Below, piece after piece: positions 54,187-63,721 of a DNA stretch of 64,000 nt. The notes under the pieces are model-generated. The model was not told where the DNA came from. It searched no databases and saw nothing but the letters and a program-made list of their open reading frames with translations. Numbering within the stretch: the stretch's first letter is position 1; every line of letters begins with the position of its first letter. A program made the translations under genes and the position numbers. Origin of the DNA: Pseudomonas lijiangensis (GTDB taxonomy: Bacteria > Pseudomonadota > Gammaproteobacteria > Pseudomonadales > Pseudomonadaceae); the NCBI RefSeq assembly GCF_018968705.1, contig NZ_CP076668.1, forward strand, positions 310,001 to 374,000, given 5' to 3'.

Positions 54187-55185
54187 TCAGCCGCTGAACA
54201 CATCCGGATACGCGAACAACGCTGGCGCTCCGCCGGTATGCAGGAAGATCAGCGGCCCATCATTGAAACGCTGACGCCCGATGCCGTCGAGCAGGCCGGC
54301 CATGGCTTTGCCGGTATAGACCGGATCCAGTAACAGACCTTCGTGGCTGGCCACCAGTTTGATTGCCGACAGCGTGCCAGCGTTCGGTTCACCATAGCGT
54401 GGACCGAAGTATTCGTCCCAGAGTTGCACCTTGAAGGCTGGCGGCAGGGCGATATCCAGCAATTCTGCGGTACGCTCGGCCAGGCCCTGAACCTTGGGAA
54501 ACTGGGCTTCTTCGCTACGGGAAACGGTTACGCCAATCACCGGCAGTTCCGGCAACTGCTCAGCCAGAGCCAGGGCCAGGCCGCTGTGGGTGCCCGCACT
54601 GCCGGAGGCCAGCACCACGGCGGAAAAATCCAGGCCGGTCTGTTTGATCTGCTCTGCCAGTTCCAGCCCGGCTCGCACATAACCCAAAGCACCTACGGCA
54701 CTGGAACCACCAATCGGGACCAGATAAGGCTTCTTGCCACTGGTGCGCAGGCGAGCAGCCAGGGCTTGCAGTTGCTCGTCGGCGTTATCGAGGTTTTCCA
54801 CCAGCTCGACCTTGGCGTCGAACAGCTCCAGCAGCAGGCGATTGCCGTTATGAAGGTAATTGGCGTCTTCGGTGCCGATGGGGTTTTCCAGCAGCGCGAC
54901 GCAACCCAGCCCCAGACGAGCGGCCAGTGCTGCGGTCTGGCGCACATGGTTGGACTGGATGGCGCCAGCGGTAATCAGCGTGTCGGCACCCTGGGCCAGC
55001 GCATCGGCGGCCAGGTATTCCAGTTTGCGTACCTTGTTGCCGCCCAGCGCGAGGGTCGTGGTGTCATCGCGCTTGATGTAGATATCGCGGCCCGCCCAGG
55101 TCGACAGGCGTTCGAGCTTTTCCAGTGGAGTGGGAGCGTCGATCAGGTCGAGGCGATTGAAACGGGCCAGCTGTTTTTTGATCAT
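54187..55185 (-). CDS. dcyD: D-cysteine desulfhydrase
   Basis: 332 residues from the ATG at 55185 (a frame open from 55245 would add 20 residues unlike the family). PLP fold type II of the ACC deaminase/DcyD group: [12 protein letters not shown] with the Schiff-base lysine at about residue 51, [32 protein letters not shown]. It converts D-cysteine to pyruvate, sulfide and ammonia, detoxifying it and releasing sulfide. The gene leads the cystine uptake operon and diverges from the serine acetyltransferase gene. Confidence 0.9.
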   Translation of the reverse strand: MIKKQLARFNRLDLIDAPTPLEKLERLSTWAGRDIYIKRDDTTTLALGGNKVRKLEYLAADALAQGADTLITAGAIQSNHVRQTAALAARLGLGCVALLENPIGTEDANYLHNGNRLLLELFDAKVELVENLDNADEQLQALAARLRTSGKKPYLVPIGGSSAVGALGYVRAGLELAEQIKQTGLDFSAVVLASGSAGTHSGLALALAEQLPELPVIGVTVSRSEEAQFPKVQGLAERTAELLDIALPPAFKVQLWDEYFGPRYGEPNAGTLSAIKLVASHEGLLLDPVYTGKAMAGLLDGIGRQRFNDGPLIFLHTGGAPALFAYPDVFSG

Positions 55186-55381
55186 CGTGATAGATAAGCC
55201 AAGAGGGAGTAATCGGACTATATGCAGAGGTTTCCTGCACGGCAACCCGGTATGACTTATGACGAGGCGGCTAAGTCCCTACGTAAATTGTTATTTTTTC
55301 CGTGCAAATGTTTGCCGTAGAGTGGAGGCCGCAGGGGCCGCCATCATCGGGTTGCCTTCTTTGACTCAAGGAGAGTTCAGC

Positions 55382-56335
55382 GTGAGCGATATTCCAGAAG
55401 CACCTGCCTCGGGCCGCTCCAGCCATTGGCAGTTGCAGCGGATCGTCAGCCAGTTGCGCAGTGCGCGTGAAGACTGGCGTACTCGCAACAGGCGGGTGAG
55501 CGGTGAGCATGGTGGTCGGGAATTACCCTCCCGCGCGGCCATGGCCGAGATTCTCGAAGCCTTGAGCGGCGCCTTGTTCCCGATGCGTCTAGGGCCGGTG
55601 GATCTGCGCGAAGAAAGCGAGGACTTCTACGTCGGCCATACCCTGGACGTGGCACTCAATGCGCTCCTGGCCCAGGCACGGCTGGAGCTGCGCTACGTGG
55701 CGCATCAGCAAGGCAGCGGAACTCAGGGCATCGACGAGCGGGCACTGGAACTGATCCAGGATTTCGCCACGGCCTTGCCAGGCATTCGCCTGCTGCTCGA
55801 TACCGATGTGCTGGCGGCCTATCACGGCGACCCGGCGGCGCGCAGTGTCGATGAGGTCCTGCTGTGCTATCCGGGGATTCTTGCGGTGATCCATCACCGG
55901 CTGGCGCATCACCTGTATCGGGCCGGCCTGCCACTGTTGGCGCGCATCAGCTCGGAAATCGCCCATTCCTCCACTGGTATCGATATCCATCCCGGCGCTC
56001 AGATCGGCCCGAGCTTCTTCATCGACCATGGCACCGGCGTCGTGATTGGCGAAACGGCCATTATCGGTGAGCGGGTCAGGATCTATCAGGCTGTGACACT
56101 GGGCGCCAAACGCTTCCCGGCGGACGAAGATGGCCAGTTGCAGAAAGGCCATGCCCGCCACCCGATCGTCGAAGACGATGTGGTGATCTATGCCGGTGCA
56201 ACCATTCTGGGGCGTATCACCATCGGCAAGGGTTCGACCATCGGCGGCAACGTCTGGCTGACCCGCAGCGTCCCGGCCGGCTGCAACCTGACCCAGGCCA
56301 ATCTGTTGCAGCAGGATGACGGGACGCAGAAGTAG
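55382..56335 (+). CDS. epsC: Serine O-acetyltransferase EpsC
   Basis: 317 residues from a GTG at 55382 with AAGGAGAG upstream; a longer frame from 55259 reaches back into the divergent promoter. An N-terminal helical domain (about 1-180) is followed by the left-handed beta-helix of hexapeptide transferases (IDIHPGAQIGPSFFIDHGTGVVIGET, VTLGAKRFP, IYAGATILGRITIGKGSTIGGN). The EpsC subfamily makes O-acetylserine, the carbon acceptor for sulfide in cysteine synthesis, which fits the cystine/D-cysteine genes across the divergent promoter. Confidence 0.88.
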   Translation: MSDIPEAPASGRSSHWQLQRIVSQLRSAREDWRTRNRRVSGEHGGRELPSRAAMAEILEALSGALFPMRLGPVDLREESEDFYVGHTLDVALNALLAQARLELRYVAHQQGSGTQGIDERALELIQDFATALPGIRLLLDTDVLAAYHGDPAARSVDEVLLCYPGILAVIHHRLAHHLYRAGLPLLARISSEIAHSSTGIDIHPGAQIGPSFFIDHGTGVVIGETAIIGERVRIYQAVTLGAKRFPADEDGQLQKGHARHPIVEDDVVIYAGATILGRITIGKGSTIGGNVWLTRSVPAGCNLTQANLLQQDDGTQK

Positions 56336-56349
56336 GAGGGGGAGTTTTG

Positions 56350-56407
56350 AGCGGCAAGCCACAAGCTGTAAGTCTTGAGCTTCAAGCTTGCCGCTTGCCG
56401 CTATTTT
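56350..56407 (+). terminator. Terminator-like hairpin after epsC
   Basis: AGCGGCAAGC (56350-56359) pairs with GCTTGCCGCT (56393-56402), followed by five T after one A. The loop contains further AAGCT/AGCTT pairings. A similar AAGCTGCAAGCT-type repeat follows betT. Confidence 0.65.
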
Positions 56408-56429
56408 TCGCGAATGAATTCGCTCCTAC
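56408..56429. repeat. Single REP arm, GAATTCGC type
   Basis: TCGCGAATGAATTCGCTCCTAC, one arm of the repeat found at 17275-17361. Confidence 0.65.
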
Positions 56430-56608
56430 GCCCGGGTGGGTAGGGAACGATCCGGCGCCGTCGTGCGTCATACCCCTGGTCTGAGCCCGCATCCCCTGTA
56501 TGCGATTTGTTTTTTGCAGGTAGTTTTCTGCCCGCTCATACCAGGAGTCCTTCCCGTGTTTCCCTCTATTTCTGGAGCTTCTTGCCTTGATCCAGAGGCG
56601 TACCGCCT

Positions 56609-58606
56609 ATGAGTACGTCTGTTTCCCCCTCCAGCGGCCAGGTCCGCATGAATGCTCCGGTTTTCTACTTTGCTGCGAGTGTCATCCTGATCTTCGGTGT
56701 CACCGTGATCGCCTTCCCGCAAGCCAGCGGTGAGTGGTTACTGGCTGCACAGAACTGGGCGGCCAATACGGTCGGCTGGTATTACATGTTGGCCATGACG
56801 CTGTATCTGGTCTTCGTGGTGGTCACCGCCTTGTCCGGCTACGGCAAGATCAAGCTCGGTGCCGACCACGACGAACCCGAGTTCAGTTACCTGTCATGGG
56901 CAGGCATGCTGTTTGCCGCCGGGATCAGCATTACGCTGTTCTTCTTCTGCGTCTCCGAGCCGCTGACCCACATGCTGCAACCGCCGCAAGGCGAGGGCGG
57001 TACCACTGAGTCAGCGCGCCAGGCCATGCAGTTGCTGTTTCTGCACTGGGGCCTGCATGGCTGGGGCGTCTTTGCCTTCGTCGGCATGGCGCTGGCGTAT
57101 TTCGCCTACCGTCACAACCTGCCGCTGGCCTTGCGTTCGGCGCTGTATCCGCTGATCGGCAAGCGTATCAATGGCCCTATCGGCTATGCCGTCGACGGCT
57201 TTGGCATCATCGCGACCATCTTCGGCCTGGGTGCCGATATGGGTTTCGGCGTGCTGCACCTCAACTCAGGTCTGGATTACCTGTTCGGTGTTTCCCACAC
57301 CCAATGGATTCAGGTCGGGTTGATCACACTGATGATGGGCGCAGCTATCCTGGTTGCCGTCTCGGGCGTCGACAAGGGTGTGCGGGTCATGTCCGACATC
57401 AACATGCTGCTCGCCTGTGCATTGCTGCTGTTCGTACTGTTCGCCGGACCCACTCAGCACCTGCTCAACACGCTGGTGCAGAACATCGGCGACTACCTGG
57501 GCGCGCTGACGACCAAGAGTTTCGATGTCTATGCCTACAGCAGCGACGCCAAAGGCTGGCTGGGCGGTTGGACAGTGTTCTACTGGGCGTGGTGGATTGC
57601 GTGGGCGCCTTTTGTCGGCCTGTTCATTGCGCGTATTTCCCGTGGCCGGACCATTCGCGAGTTTGTCTTTGGCGTGCTGCTGATCCCCTTGGGTTTCACA
57701 CTTGCCTGGATGTCGATTTTCGGTAACAGCGCCATCGAGCAAGTGCTCAACCACGGCATGACTGCGCTGGGACAGTCGGCCATCGATGATCCGTCGATGA
57801 CCCTGTACCTGCTGCTGGAAACCTATCCATGGAGCAAGACGGTCATTGCGGTGACGGTATTCATCAGCTTCGTCTTCTTCGTCACCTCGGCGGATTCGGG
57901 CACCGTGGTGTTGTCCACCCTGTCTGCCAAAGGCGGTGGCCCGGATGAAGACGGTCCGAAATGGTTGCGTGTGTTCTGGGGCGTTGCAACCGCGGTGATT
58001 ACCAGCGGACTGCTGTTCTCCGGCAGCATCGATGCGCTTAAGTCAGCGGTCGTGCTGACATCGCTGCCGTTCTCGCTGATCCTGCTGCTGATGATGTGGG
58101 GGCTGCACAAAGCGTTCTTCATGGAGACCCAGCGCCAGATCGCCCAGACCTATTCCCTGGCACCTGCTTCCGGTGCGCGACGTGGCGGCTGGAGACAGCG
58201 CTTGAGCCAGGCCGTGCACTATCCGTCCCGGGACGAGGTCTATCGCTTCCTCGACCAGACCGTACGCCCGGCGATTGAAGACGTGACAGCGGTGTTCGTC
58301 GAAAAGGGCCTGAGTGTCGATACTCAACCAGACCCTTCAAACGATTCGGTCAGCCTTGAAATCGGCCACGGTGAAGAGCGTCCGTTCATTTACCAGGTAC
58401 AGATGAAAGGCTTCTTCACCCCGTCCTTCGCCCGTGGCGGCATGGGCTCCAAGCAACTGAACAACCGTCGCTACTACCGCGCCGAAGTCCACCTGAGCGA
58501 AGGCAGCCAGGATTACGACCTGGTGGGCTACACGAAGGAACAGGTCATCAACGACATACTGGACCAGTACGAACGGCATATGCAGTTTTTGCATTTGGTG
58601 AGGTAG
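56609..58606 (+). CDS. betT: BCCT-family choline/betaine transporter BetT
   Basis: 665 residues, 12 membrane segments of the betaine-choline-carnitine transporter family, with the substrate-site helix GLGADMGFGVLHLNSGLDYL-like region and the Trp-rich TM8 motif WTVFYWAWWIAWAPFVGLFIARISRGRTIREF. The long cytoplasmic C-terminal domain (about 530-665) is a feature of osmosensing BetT. It imports choline with protons or sodium. The first ATG is used; another at residue 14 is possible. It appears monocistronic between two hairpins. Confidence 0.9.
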   Translation: MSTSVSPSSGQVRMNAPVFYFAASVILIFGVTVIAFPQASGEWLLAAQNWAANTVGWYYMLAMTLYLVFVVVTALSGYGKIKLGADHDEPEFSYLSWAGMLFAAGISITLFFFCVSEPLTHMLQPPQGEGGTTESARQAMQLLFLHWGLHGWGVFAFVGMALAYFAYRHNLPLALRSALYPLIGKRINGPIGYAVDGFGIIATIFGLGADMGFGVLHLNSGLDYLFGVSHTQWIQVGLITLMMGAAILVAVSGVDKGVRVMSDINMLLACALLLFVLFAGPTQHLLNTLVQNIGDYLGALTTKSFDVYAYSSDAKGWLGGWTVFYWAWWIAWAPFVGLFIARISRGRTIREFVFGVLLIPLGFTLAWMSIFGNSAIEQVLNHGMTALGQSAIDDPSMTLYLLLETYPWSKTVIAVTVFISFVFFVTSADSGTVVLSTLSAKGGGPDEDGPKWLRVFWGVATAVITSGLLFSGSIDALKSAVVLTSLPFSLILLLMMWGLHKAFFMETQRQIAQTYSLAPASGARRGGWRQRLSQAVHYPSRDEVYRFLDQTVRPAIEDVTAVFVEKGLSVDTQPDPSNDSVSLEIGHGEERPFIYQVQMKGFFTPSFARGGMGSKQLNNRRYYRAEVHLSEGSQDYDLVGYTKEQVINDILDQYERHMQFLHLVR

Positions 58607-58621
58607 AGCGTTAAAGCCTCA

Positions 58622-58660
58622 AGCTGCAAGCTATAAGCTTCAAGTCAAAAGCTTGCAGCT
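58622..58660. terminator. Convergent hairpin between betT and the LacI-type gene
   Basis: AGCTGCAAGCT (58622-58632) pairs with AGCTTGCAGCT (58650-58660), an 11-bp stem. It lies between the converging 3' ends at 58606 and 58674, and may act on both. No T-run is obvious. Confidence 0.55.
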
Positions 58661-58673
58661 TGCAGCTACGTTG

Positions 58674-59720
58674 TCACGTACTCTCCCGCTCAACCAGGCT
58701 GCAGTCGAGCAGGTTCAGTCGTTGTATTTCCCCTTCCAGCGGCAGCATGCCCAGGCTTTCCAGTACGCGCTGTGCGGCGAGGACGCCGATTTCCAGGGCG
58801 GGTGGTTTGATGGTGCTGAGGCTGGGCATCATCATTTGGGCGAAGGCGTAGTCGCCAAAGCCCATGACGGCGCAATCCTTGGGTATTTGCAGGCCTGCAC
58901 GCTGGCTGGCGAGCAGTCCGCCAGCGGCCAGGTTGTCGTTGGCAAAGAAGATGGCGTCGGGTTTGTCCGGGCCGTTCATGAGTGTATCCATCGCCTGTTT
59001 GCCCGCCTCGAAGGGGGCCATTCCTTCAGCCGGGACGAACACCCTTGGCTTGAGGCCGAAGGTTTCCAGTGTTGCGATGTAGCCGTCACGGCGTTCAAGG
59101 GCGCTGAAGTCACCTGCCATGCTGTTCTGCACGAAGGCGATGCGTCGGTAGCCTTTGCCATGCAGATAGCGGGTAGCGCTGACGCCTACGTCGTAATGCG
59201 AGAACCCGATCTGGATCGGACTGCGGCCTGGCTGGTGGTCCCAGGTTTCGATCACCGGGATATCAGCCTGCTCGATCATCTTTTCTGTGGCTTCGCTGTG
59301 AAAGCGACTGGTCAGCACCAGTGCAGCCGGTGACCAGCCGAGAAACGCCCGCACCGCGCTTTCTTCCTGTTCGGTGGAGAAATAGCTGGAAGCCAGCAGC
59401 AACTGAAAACCGTGTTTGCTCAGGGTGTCGCTGAAGCCCTGAATGGTGTTGGCGAAGATCGGCCCCGAGATGTTGGGAATCACCATGGCTACGACCCGAC
59501 TGCGCGCCGAGGCCAGGCCGCCTGCGACCAGATTGGGCACGTAGCCGAGCTGATTGACCGCCGCGGCGATACGCTCGCGCAACTCTGGGGACACCTGATC
59601 CGGCTGGTTGAAATAACGCGACACGGTAATGGCCGAAACACCTGCCTGCTTTGCCACGCCGGTGATGGTCACGCGGCCTGCGCCTCGGCGTTTGCGTGTC
59701 GCAGGGATGTCATCGGCCAT
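58674..59720 (-). CDS. LacI-family transcriptional regulator (GntR-like subgroup)
   Basis: 348 residues: helix-turn-helix at about 17-40 (VTITGVAKQAGVSAITVSRYFN), hinge and a periplasmic-binding-like ligand domain. The body resembles the gluconate regulators (VVAMVIPNISGPIFANTIQGFSDTL). A perfect operator TGTTAGCGCTAACA lies at 59809-59822 in the divergent promoter. It probably represses the TonB receptor operon and itself; the ligand is unknown. Gluconate genes are not in this window. Confidence 0.88.
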   Translation of the reverse strand: MADDIPATRKRRGAGRVTITGVAKQAGVSAITVSRYFNQPDQVSPELRERIAAAVNQLGYVPNLVAGGLASARSRVVAMVIPNISGPIFANTIQGFSDTLSKHGFQLLLASSYFSTEQEESAVRAFLGWSPAALVLTSRFHSEATEKMIEQADIPVIETWDHQPGRSPIQIGFSHYDVGVSATRYLHGKGYRRIAFVQNSMAGDFSALERRDGYIATLETFGLKPRVFVPAEGMAPFEAGKQAMDTLMNGPDKPDAIFFANDNLAAGGLLASQRAGLQIPKDCAVMGFGDYAFAQMMMPSLSTIKPPALEIGVLAAQRVLESLGMLPLEGEIQRLNLLDCSLVEREST

Positions 59721-59808
59721 GGGCAGTCACTTCGTATAAAAGAAAAAGGAATATAAAGGTAATTTTTCAGTATTTGACGATCTATGTGTCAGTTACTGAT
59801 ACTGGCGA

Positions 59809-59822
59809 TGTTAGCGCTAACA
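59809..59822. promoter_or_regulatory. LacI-type operator palindrome
   Basis: TGTTAGCGCTAACA is a perfect 14-bp palindrome with the central CG pattern of LacI/GalR-family operators, and is very like GntR operators. It lies 89 bases from the regulator start and 116 bases from the TonB receptor start. Confidence 0.7.
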
Positions 59823-59937
59823 AGATGGTTTGTCTGCTACTCGCCACCGCGAATGCCCCGAACCTGTTTAGCCGGCAATTTCAGACGTCAGTGCTTGAAC
59901 ACTGACCGACCAGGGCACATATCAGGCAGGCACGCAG

Positions 59938-62205
59938 ATGCACACAACACTTGGGGATAGCGTCAAACACAACCTTCTGGCGCAAGCCGTCGGCCAGGCC
60001 AATACGGCGCGGGGACGTCGTTGCGGCATGCTGCTGATGAGCCTGGCGGCGATGCCGCTGGCTCCGGCGATGGCTGAAACCGAAGCCACGCAGAACGCCG
60101 AGGCTCCAACGCTCAAAGCGGTCACCGTGACCGCCACGCGCCGCGAAGAGTCGTTGCAGAAGGTGCCTGTTGCAGTTTCCGTGGTGGAGGGCGAGCAACT
60201 GGAGCGCGACAACCGCAATGGTGTTTCCAGCATCGTGCAGCAGATCCCGACCCTGAACTTCCGCACTGGCGCCTCCAACAAGGACACGTCGCTGTTCATT
60301 CGTGGCGTGGGCACTATTTCCACATCGCCGGGCGTCGAGCCGACCGTTGCGACGGTCATCGACGGTGTTGTGCTCGGTCGTCCAGGCCAGGCCACGCTGG
60401 ACCTGCTGGACCTGGAACGCATCGAAGTCCTGCGCGGCCCTCAGGGCACGCTCTTCGGCAAGAACGCTTCGGCCGGTGTGCTCAACGTGGTCACCAAGGC
60501 GCCCACCGAAGAGACACATGGCTATATCGATCAGTCCTATTTCAGCGGAAATGAAAGCCGCACGCGCTTCGGTATTGGCGGCAGCCTGATCCCGCAGACC
60601 CTCAAGGGCTCGATCACAACCCTGTTCGGCAGCTACGACGGCAACGTCGACAACAAGCTCAATGGCCACGAAGTCAATGGCTATAACCGCAAGGGCGCAC
60701 GGGGCAAGCTGGAGTTCACTCCGAATGACGACGTGACATTCACCCTGATCGCCGACTACATGCAGGCCCATGACGACGCGCCAAACGGCGTGGTCAGCAA
60801 GTCGCTGTTGCCAGCGTTCAGCAACGCCTTGTCGCCTGTGCGGGCCGACAGCGACAACCGCGATGTGAACAGCGATTACCGCAGCCATGTGGACGACGTC
60901 AACAAAGGCTTGTCCGGCCAACTGGACTGGAAGCTGGGCGATTACACCCTGACGTCCATCACGGCCTGGCGTGGCTGGGACAACACCCAGTATCAGGATG
61001 GCGACCGTCTGGGCACCATCACCGCCGCGTTCCCCGGCACCGAAGACAAGGGCCAGCTGGAGTACAACCAGTATTCTCAGGAACTGCGCCTGGCTTCGCC
61101 CAAAGGTGAGTTCCTGGAGTATGTCGGTGGCCTGTTCTACATGCATGGCAAGAGCGATGAAACCTATCAGCGCACCCTGATCACGCCAACCACCCAGAAC
61201 CGAGGCGTCGCCGACTACAGCACCACCAGCGAAAGCTACTCGGTATTTGGCGAAACCACCTTCAACTTCACGCCTGATTTCCGCGCCATTGCCGGTCTGC
61301 GCTGGACCCACGACAAGCTGGAATACGATCACCGTCGTGTCTCCACCTCGGCCACCACGGTCAGCGGCATTCAGCCGGCCACCAGCAGCTCGGGTACAGT
61401 GGATGAAGATGGCAAGTCCGGTCGCCTGGGTCTGCAATACGACCTCAGCGATGCGGTAACCACCTATGTCACTTATTCGCGTGGCTACAAAGGCCCGGCC
61501 TATAACGTGTTCTTCAACATGCAGCCGCGTGATACCGATGCGCTCAAGCCTGAAACCTCCAACACCTGGGAAGTCGGCATCAAGGCCACCACCTGGAACA
61601 ACCGCCTGACCACCAACCTGGCCGTGTTCCGCAGCGAGTACGACAACTATCAGGCGAACTTCTTCGACAGCGTGGCCGGGCAAGTGGTAACGCGCCTGAT
61701 CAACGCCGGCAGTGTCAGCACTGAAGGCGTCGAACTCGACTACGCCTTGCAGGCCACCACCAACCTGAAAATTTCCGGTGCGGTGGCGTACACCAAGGCG
61801 CGCATCGACAGCTTCGCATGCCCGGCCGGTGCGGCGGCGTCCTGCAACGTCGATGGCAAGACCTTGCCCTACAGCCCTGACTGGAAAAGCTACGTTCGTG
61901 CTGACTACACCATCCCGCTGGATAACGGTCTGGACATCGAACTGGGCACCGATTACAGCTGGCAGAGCGAAGTGCAGTACGACATCAGCCAGAACGCCGA
62001 CACCAAACAAGGCGCTTACGGTATCTGGAACGCAAGCGTTGCCCTGGCGGATTACAACGCAGGCTGGCGTGTAGCCTTGCTGGGCAAGAACCTCGCTGAC
62101 AAGTCGTACTCGCCGCTGCTGGCCACTGGCGGGAACTACATCTACCGTGCAGTACCGCGTGATGATGAACGTTATTTCGGTGTGCAGTTGCGTAAGGATT
62201 TTTGA
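59938..62205 (+). CDS. TonB-dependent outer-membrane receptor
   Basis: 755 residues. Long signal peptide to about residue 46 (LAPAMA), TonB-box-like KAVTVTATRREESLQKVPVAVSVV, plug domain (about 65-165, IEVLRGPQGTLFGKNASAGVLNVVTK) and a 22-strand barrel ending in the C-terminal aromatic VQLRKDF. The plug type is that of non-siderophore receptors. Genes downstream encode a sulfur-type flavin monooxygenase and an SsuA-like protein, so uptake of a sulfur compound such as a sulfate ester or sulfonate is inferred. Only weak ribosome-site bases (AGGCAGG) precede the ATG. Confidence 0.88.
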   Translation: MHTTLGDSVKHNLLAQAVGQANTARGRRCGMLLMSLAAMPLAPAMAETEATQNAEAPTLKAVTVTATRREESLQKVPVAVSVVEGEQLERDNRNGVSSIVQQIPTLNFRTGASNKDTSLFIRGVGTISTSPGVEPTVATVIDGVVLGRPGQATLDLLDLERIEVLRGPQGTLFGKNASAGVLNVVTKAPTEETHGYIDQSYFSGNESRTRFGIGGSLIPQTLKGSITTLFGSYDGNVDNKLNGHEVNGYNRKGARGKLEFTPNDDVTFTLIADYMQAHDDAPNGVVSKSLLPAFSNALSPVRADSDNRDVNSDYRSHVDDVNKGLSGQLDWKLGDYTLTSITAWRGWDNTQYQDGDRLGTITAAFPGTEDKGQLEYNQYSQELRLASPKGEFLEYVGGLFYMHGKSDETYQRTLITPTTQNRGVADYSTTSESYSVFGETTFNFTPDFRAIAGLRWTHDKLEYDHRRVSTSATTVSGIQPATSSSGTVDEDGKSGRLGLQYDLSDAVTTYVTYSRGYKGPAYNVFFNMQPRDTDALKPETSNTWEVGIKATTWNNRLTTNLAVFRSEYDNYQANFFDSVAGQVVTRLINAGSVSTEGVELDYALQATTNLKISGAVAYTKARIDSFACPAGAAASCNVDGKTLPYSPDWKSYVRADYTIPLDNGLDIELGTDYSWQSEVQYDISQNADTKQGAYGIWNASVALADYNAGWRVALLGKNLADKSYSPLLATGGNYIYRAVPRDDERYFGVQLRKDF

Positions 62206-62250
62206 GCCGTTGCGTGCAACAACCCTCAATGAATCGGTAAGGAGTTGGTT

Positions 62251-63579
62251 ATGAGCGAGTCCGCTCGTCAGTTGAAATTGGGCGCGTTTCTAATGGCCAC
62301 CGGGCATCATGTGGCGGCCTGGCGTCACCCGGATGTTCCGGCCAATGCAGGGCTTGATATCAAGCACTACAAGCATCTGGCCAAGGTGGCGGAAGAGGCG
62401 CGGTTCGACACCTTGTTCGTGGCCGACAGCGTGGCGGCAGCGACCGGAGATATCGCCAGTCACATGGCGCGCTCCGATCACTTCGAGCCGCTGACACTGC
62501 TGTCGGCACTGAGCGCGGTGACCGAGCACATCGGCCTGATTGCAACAGCGACCACGACTTATAACGAGCCTTATCACGTCGCCCGCAAGTTCGCCTCGCT
62601 GGACCATCTGTCCGGCGGGCGAGCCGGCTGGAACCTGGTGACTTCCGATGCCGCAGCCGAAGCCCTGAACTTCGGCCGTGAAGAACACGTGGGCCACGCC
62701 GAGCGCTACAGCCGCGCCCGGGAGTTTCATCAGGTCGTGACCGGGCTCTGGGACAGTTGGGCGGACGATGCCTTTATCCGCGACAAGGCCAGCGGGGAGT
62801 ATTACGACCCTGCCAAACTGCATGTACTCGACCATCAGGGCGAGCACTTCAAGGTCAAAGGCCCGCTGAATGTGGCGCGTTCTCCGCAAGGTCAGCCTGT
62901 CGTGGTGCAGGCGGGTTCTTCTGAAGTGGGGCGGGATCTGGCGGCGCAGACGGCTGAAGTGGTCTTCACGGCCCAGACCTCACTGGCCGATGCCCAGGCG
63001 TTCTACGCCGATATCAAGGGTCGGCTGAAGGCTTACGGGCGCAGTGCCGACTCGCTGAAAATCATGCCCGGCGTGTTTATCGTCGTGGCTGAAACCGAGG
63101 TTGAGGCCCGGGCGAAATTCGAGTCGTTCCAGGATCTGGTCGATCCCCATGTGGGCGTGGCGTTGCTGGGCCGCATGCTGGGCAATTTCGATCTGTCGGG
63201 CTACCCGCTGGACGGGCCGTTGCCGGAGTTGCCGTTGACCGACAGCGGCCAGCGCAGTCGGCAAAAGCTGCTGACCGATCTGGCGGAAAAGGAAAACCTG
63301 AACCTTGCACAACTGGGGCGGCGCATTGCCGGTGGCCGAGGCCATTACAGTCTGATCGGCACGCCGACGCAGATCGCCGATGAGTTGCAGACCTGGTTCG
63401 AGCAAGGCGCTGCCGACGGCTTCAACGTGCTGGTGCCGCATCTGCCCGGAGGCCTGGAAGATGTGGCGCGTCTGCTGGTGCCGGAGTTGCAACGTCGCGG
63501 CTTGTTCCGCACCGAATACGAAGGCTCGACCCTGCGTGAGAACCTCGGACTGCAAAGGCCGTCGAACCGCTTCGAATAA
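62251..63579 (+). CDS. NtaA/SnaA/DszA-family FMN-dependent monooxygenase
   Basis: 442 residues from the ATG at 62251 with AAGGAG 7-12 bases upstream; an in-frame TTG two codons earlier is less likely. Luciferase-like barrel: LKLGAFLMATGHHVAAWRHP, FDTLFVADS, LDHLSGGRAGWNLVTSD, VVQAGSSEVGRDLAA. It belongs to the same family as the protein at 46312 but is clearly different. It probably oxidises the compound taken up by the TonB receptor, with FMNH2 supplied by a separate reductase. Confidence 0.88.
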   Translation: MSESARQLKLGAFLMATGHHVAAWRHPDVPANAGLDIKHYKHLAKVAEEARFDTLFVADSVAAATGDIASHMARSDHFEPLTLLSALSAVTEHIGLIATATTTYNEPYHVARKFASLDHLSGGRAGWNLVTSDAAAEALNFGREEHVGHAERYSRAREFHQVVTGLWDSWADDAFIRDKASGEYYDPAKLHVLDHQGEHFKVKGPLNVARSPQGQPVVVQAGSSEVGRDLAAQTAEVVFTAQTSLADAQAFYADIKGRLKAYGRSADSLKIMPGVFIVVAETEVEARAKFESFQDLVDPHVGVALLGRMLGNFDLSGYPLDGPLPELPLTDSGQRSRQKLLTDLAEKENLNLAQLGRRIAGGRGHYSLIGTPTQIADELQTWFEQGAADGFNVLVPHLPGGLEDVARLLVPELQRRGLFRTEYEGSTLRENLGLQRPSNRFE

Positions 63580-63588
63580 CCGAAACCT

Positions 63589-63691
63589 GTAGGAGCGGAT
63601 TTATCCGCGAGACGGCATTTCCGGCGACAGATCTTCTGCGGATGTACCGGCCTCTCGCGAATGAGCGGAGCGCCGCCCGATTCGCTCCTAC
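63589..63691. repeat. Paired REP-like arms
   Basis: GTAGGAGCGGATTTATCCGC at 63589 and an inverted, diverged arm ending GATTCGCTCCTAC at 63691. Non-coding, between two genes of the same operon. Confidence 0.65.
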
Positions 63692-63721
63692 GAGGGTTCG
63701 CAATTCACAAGGAAAATGTTC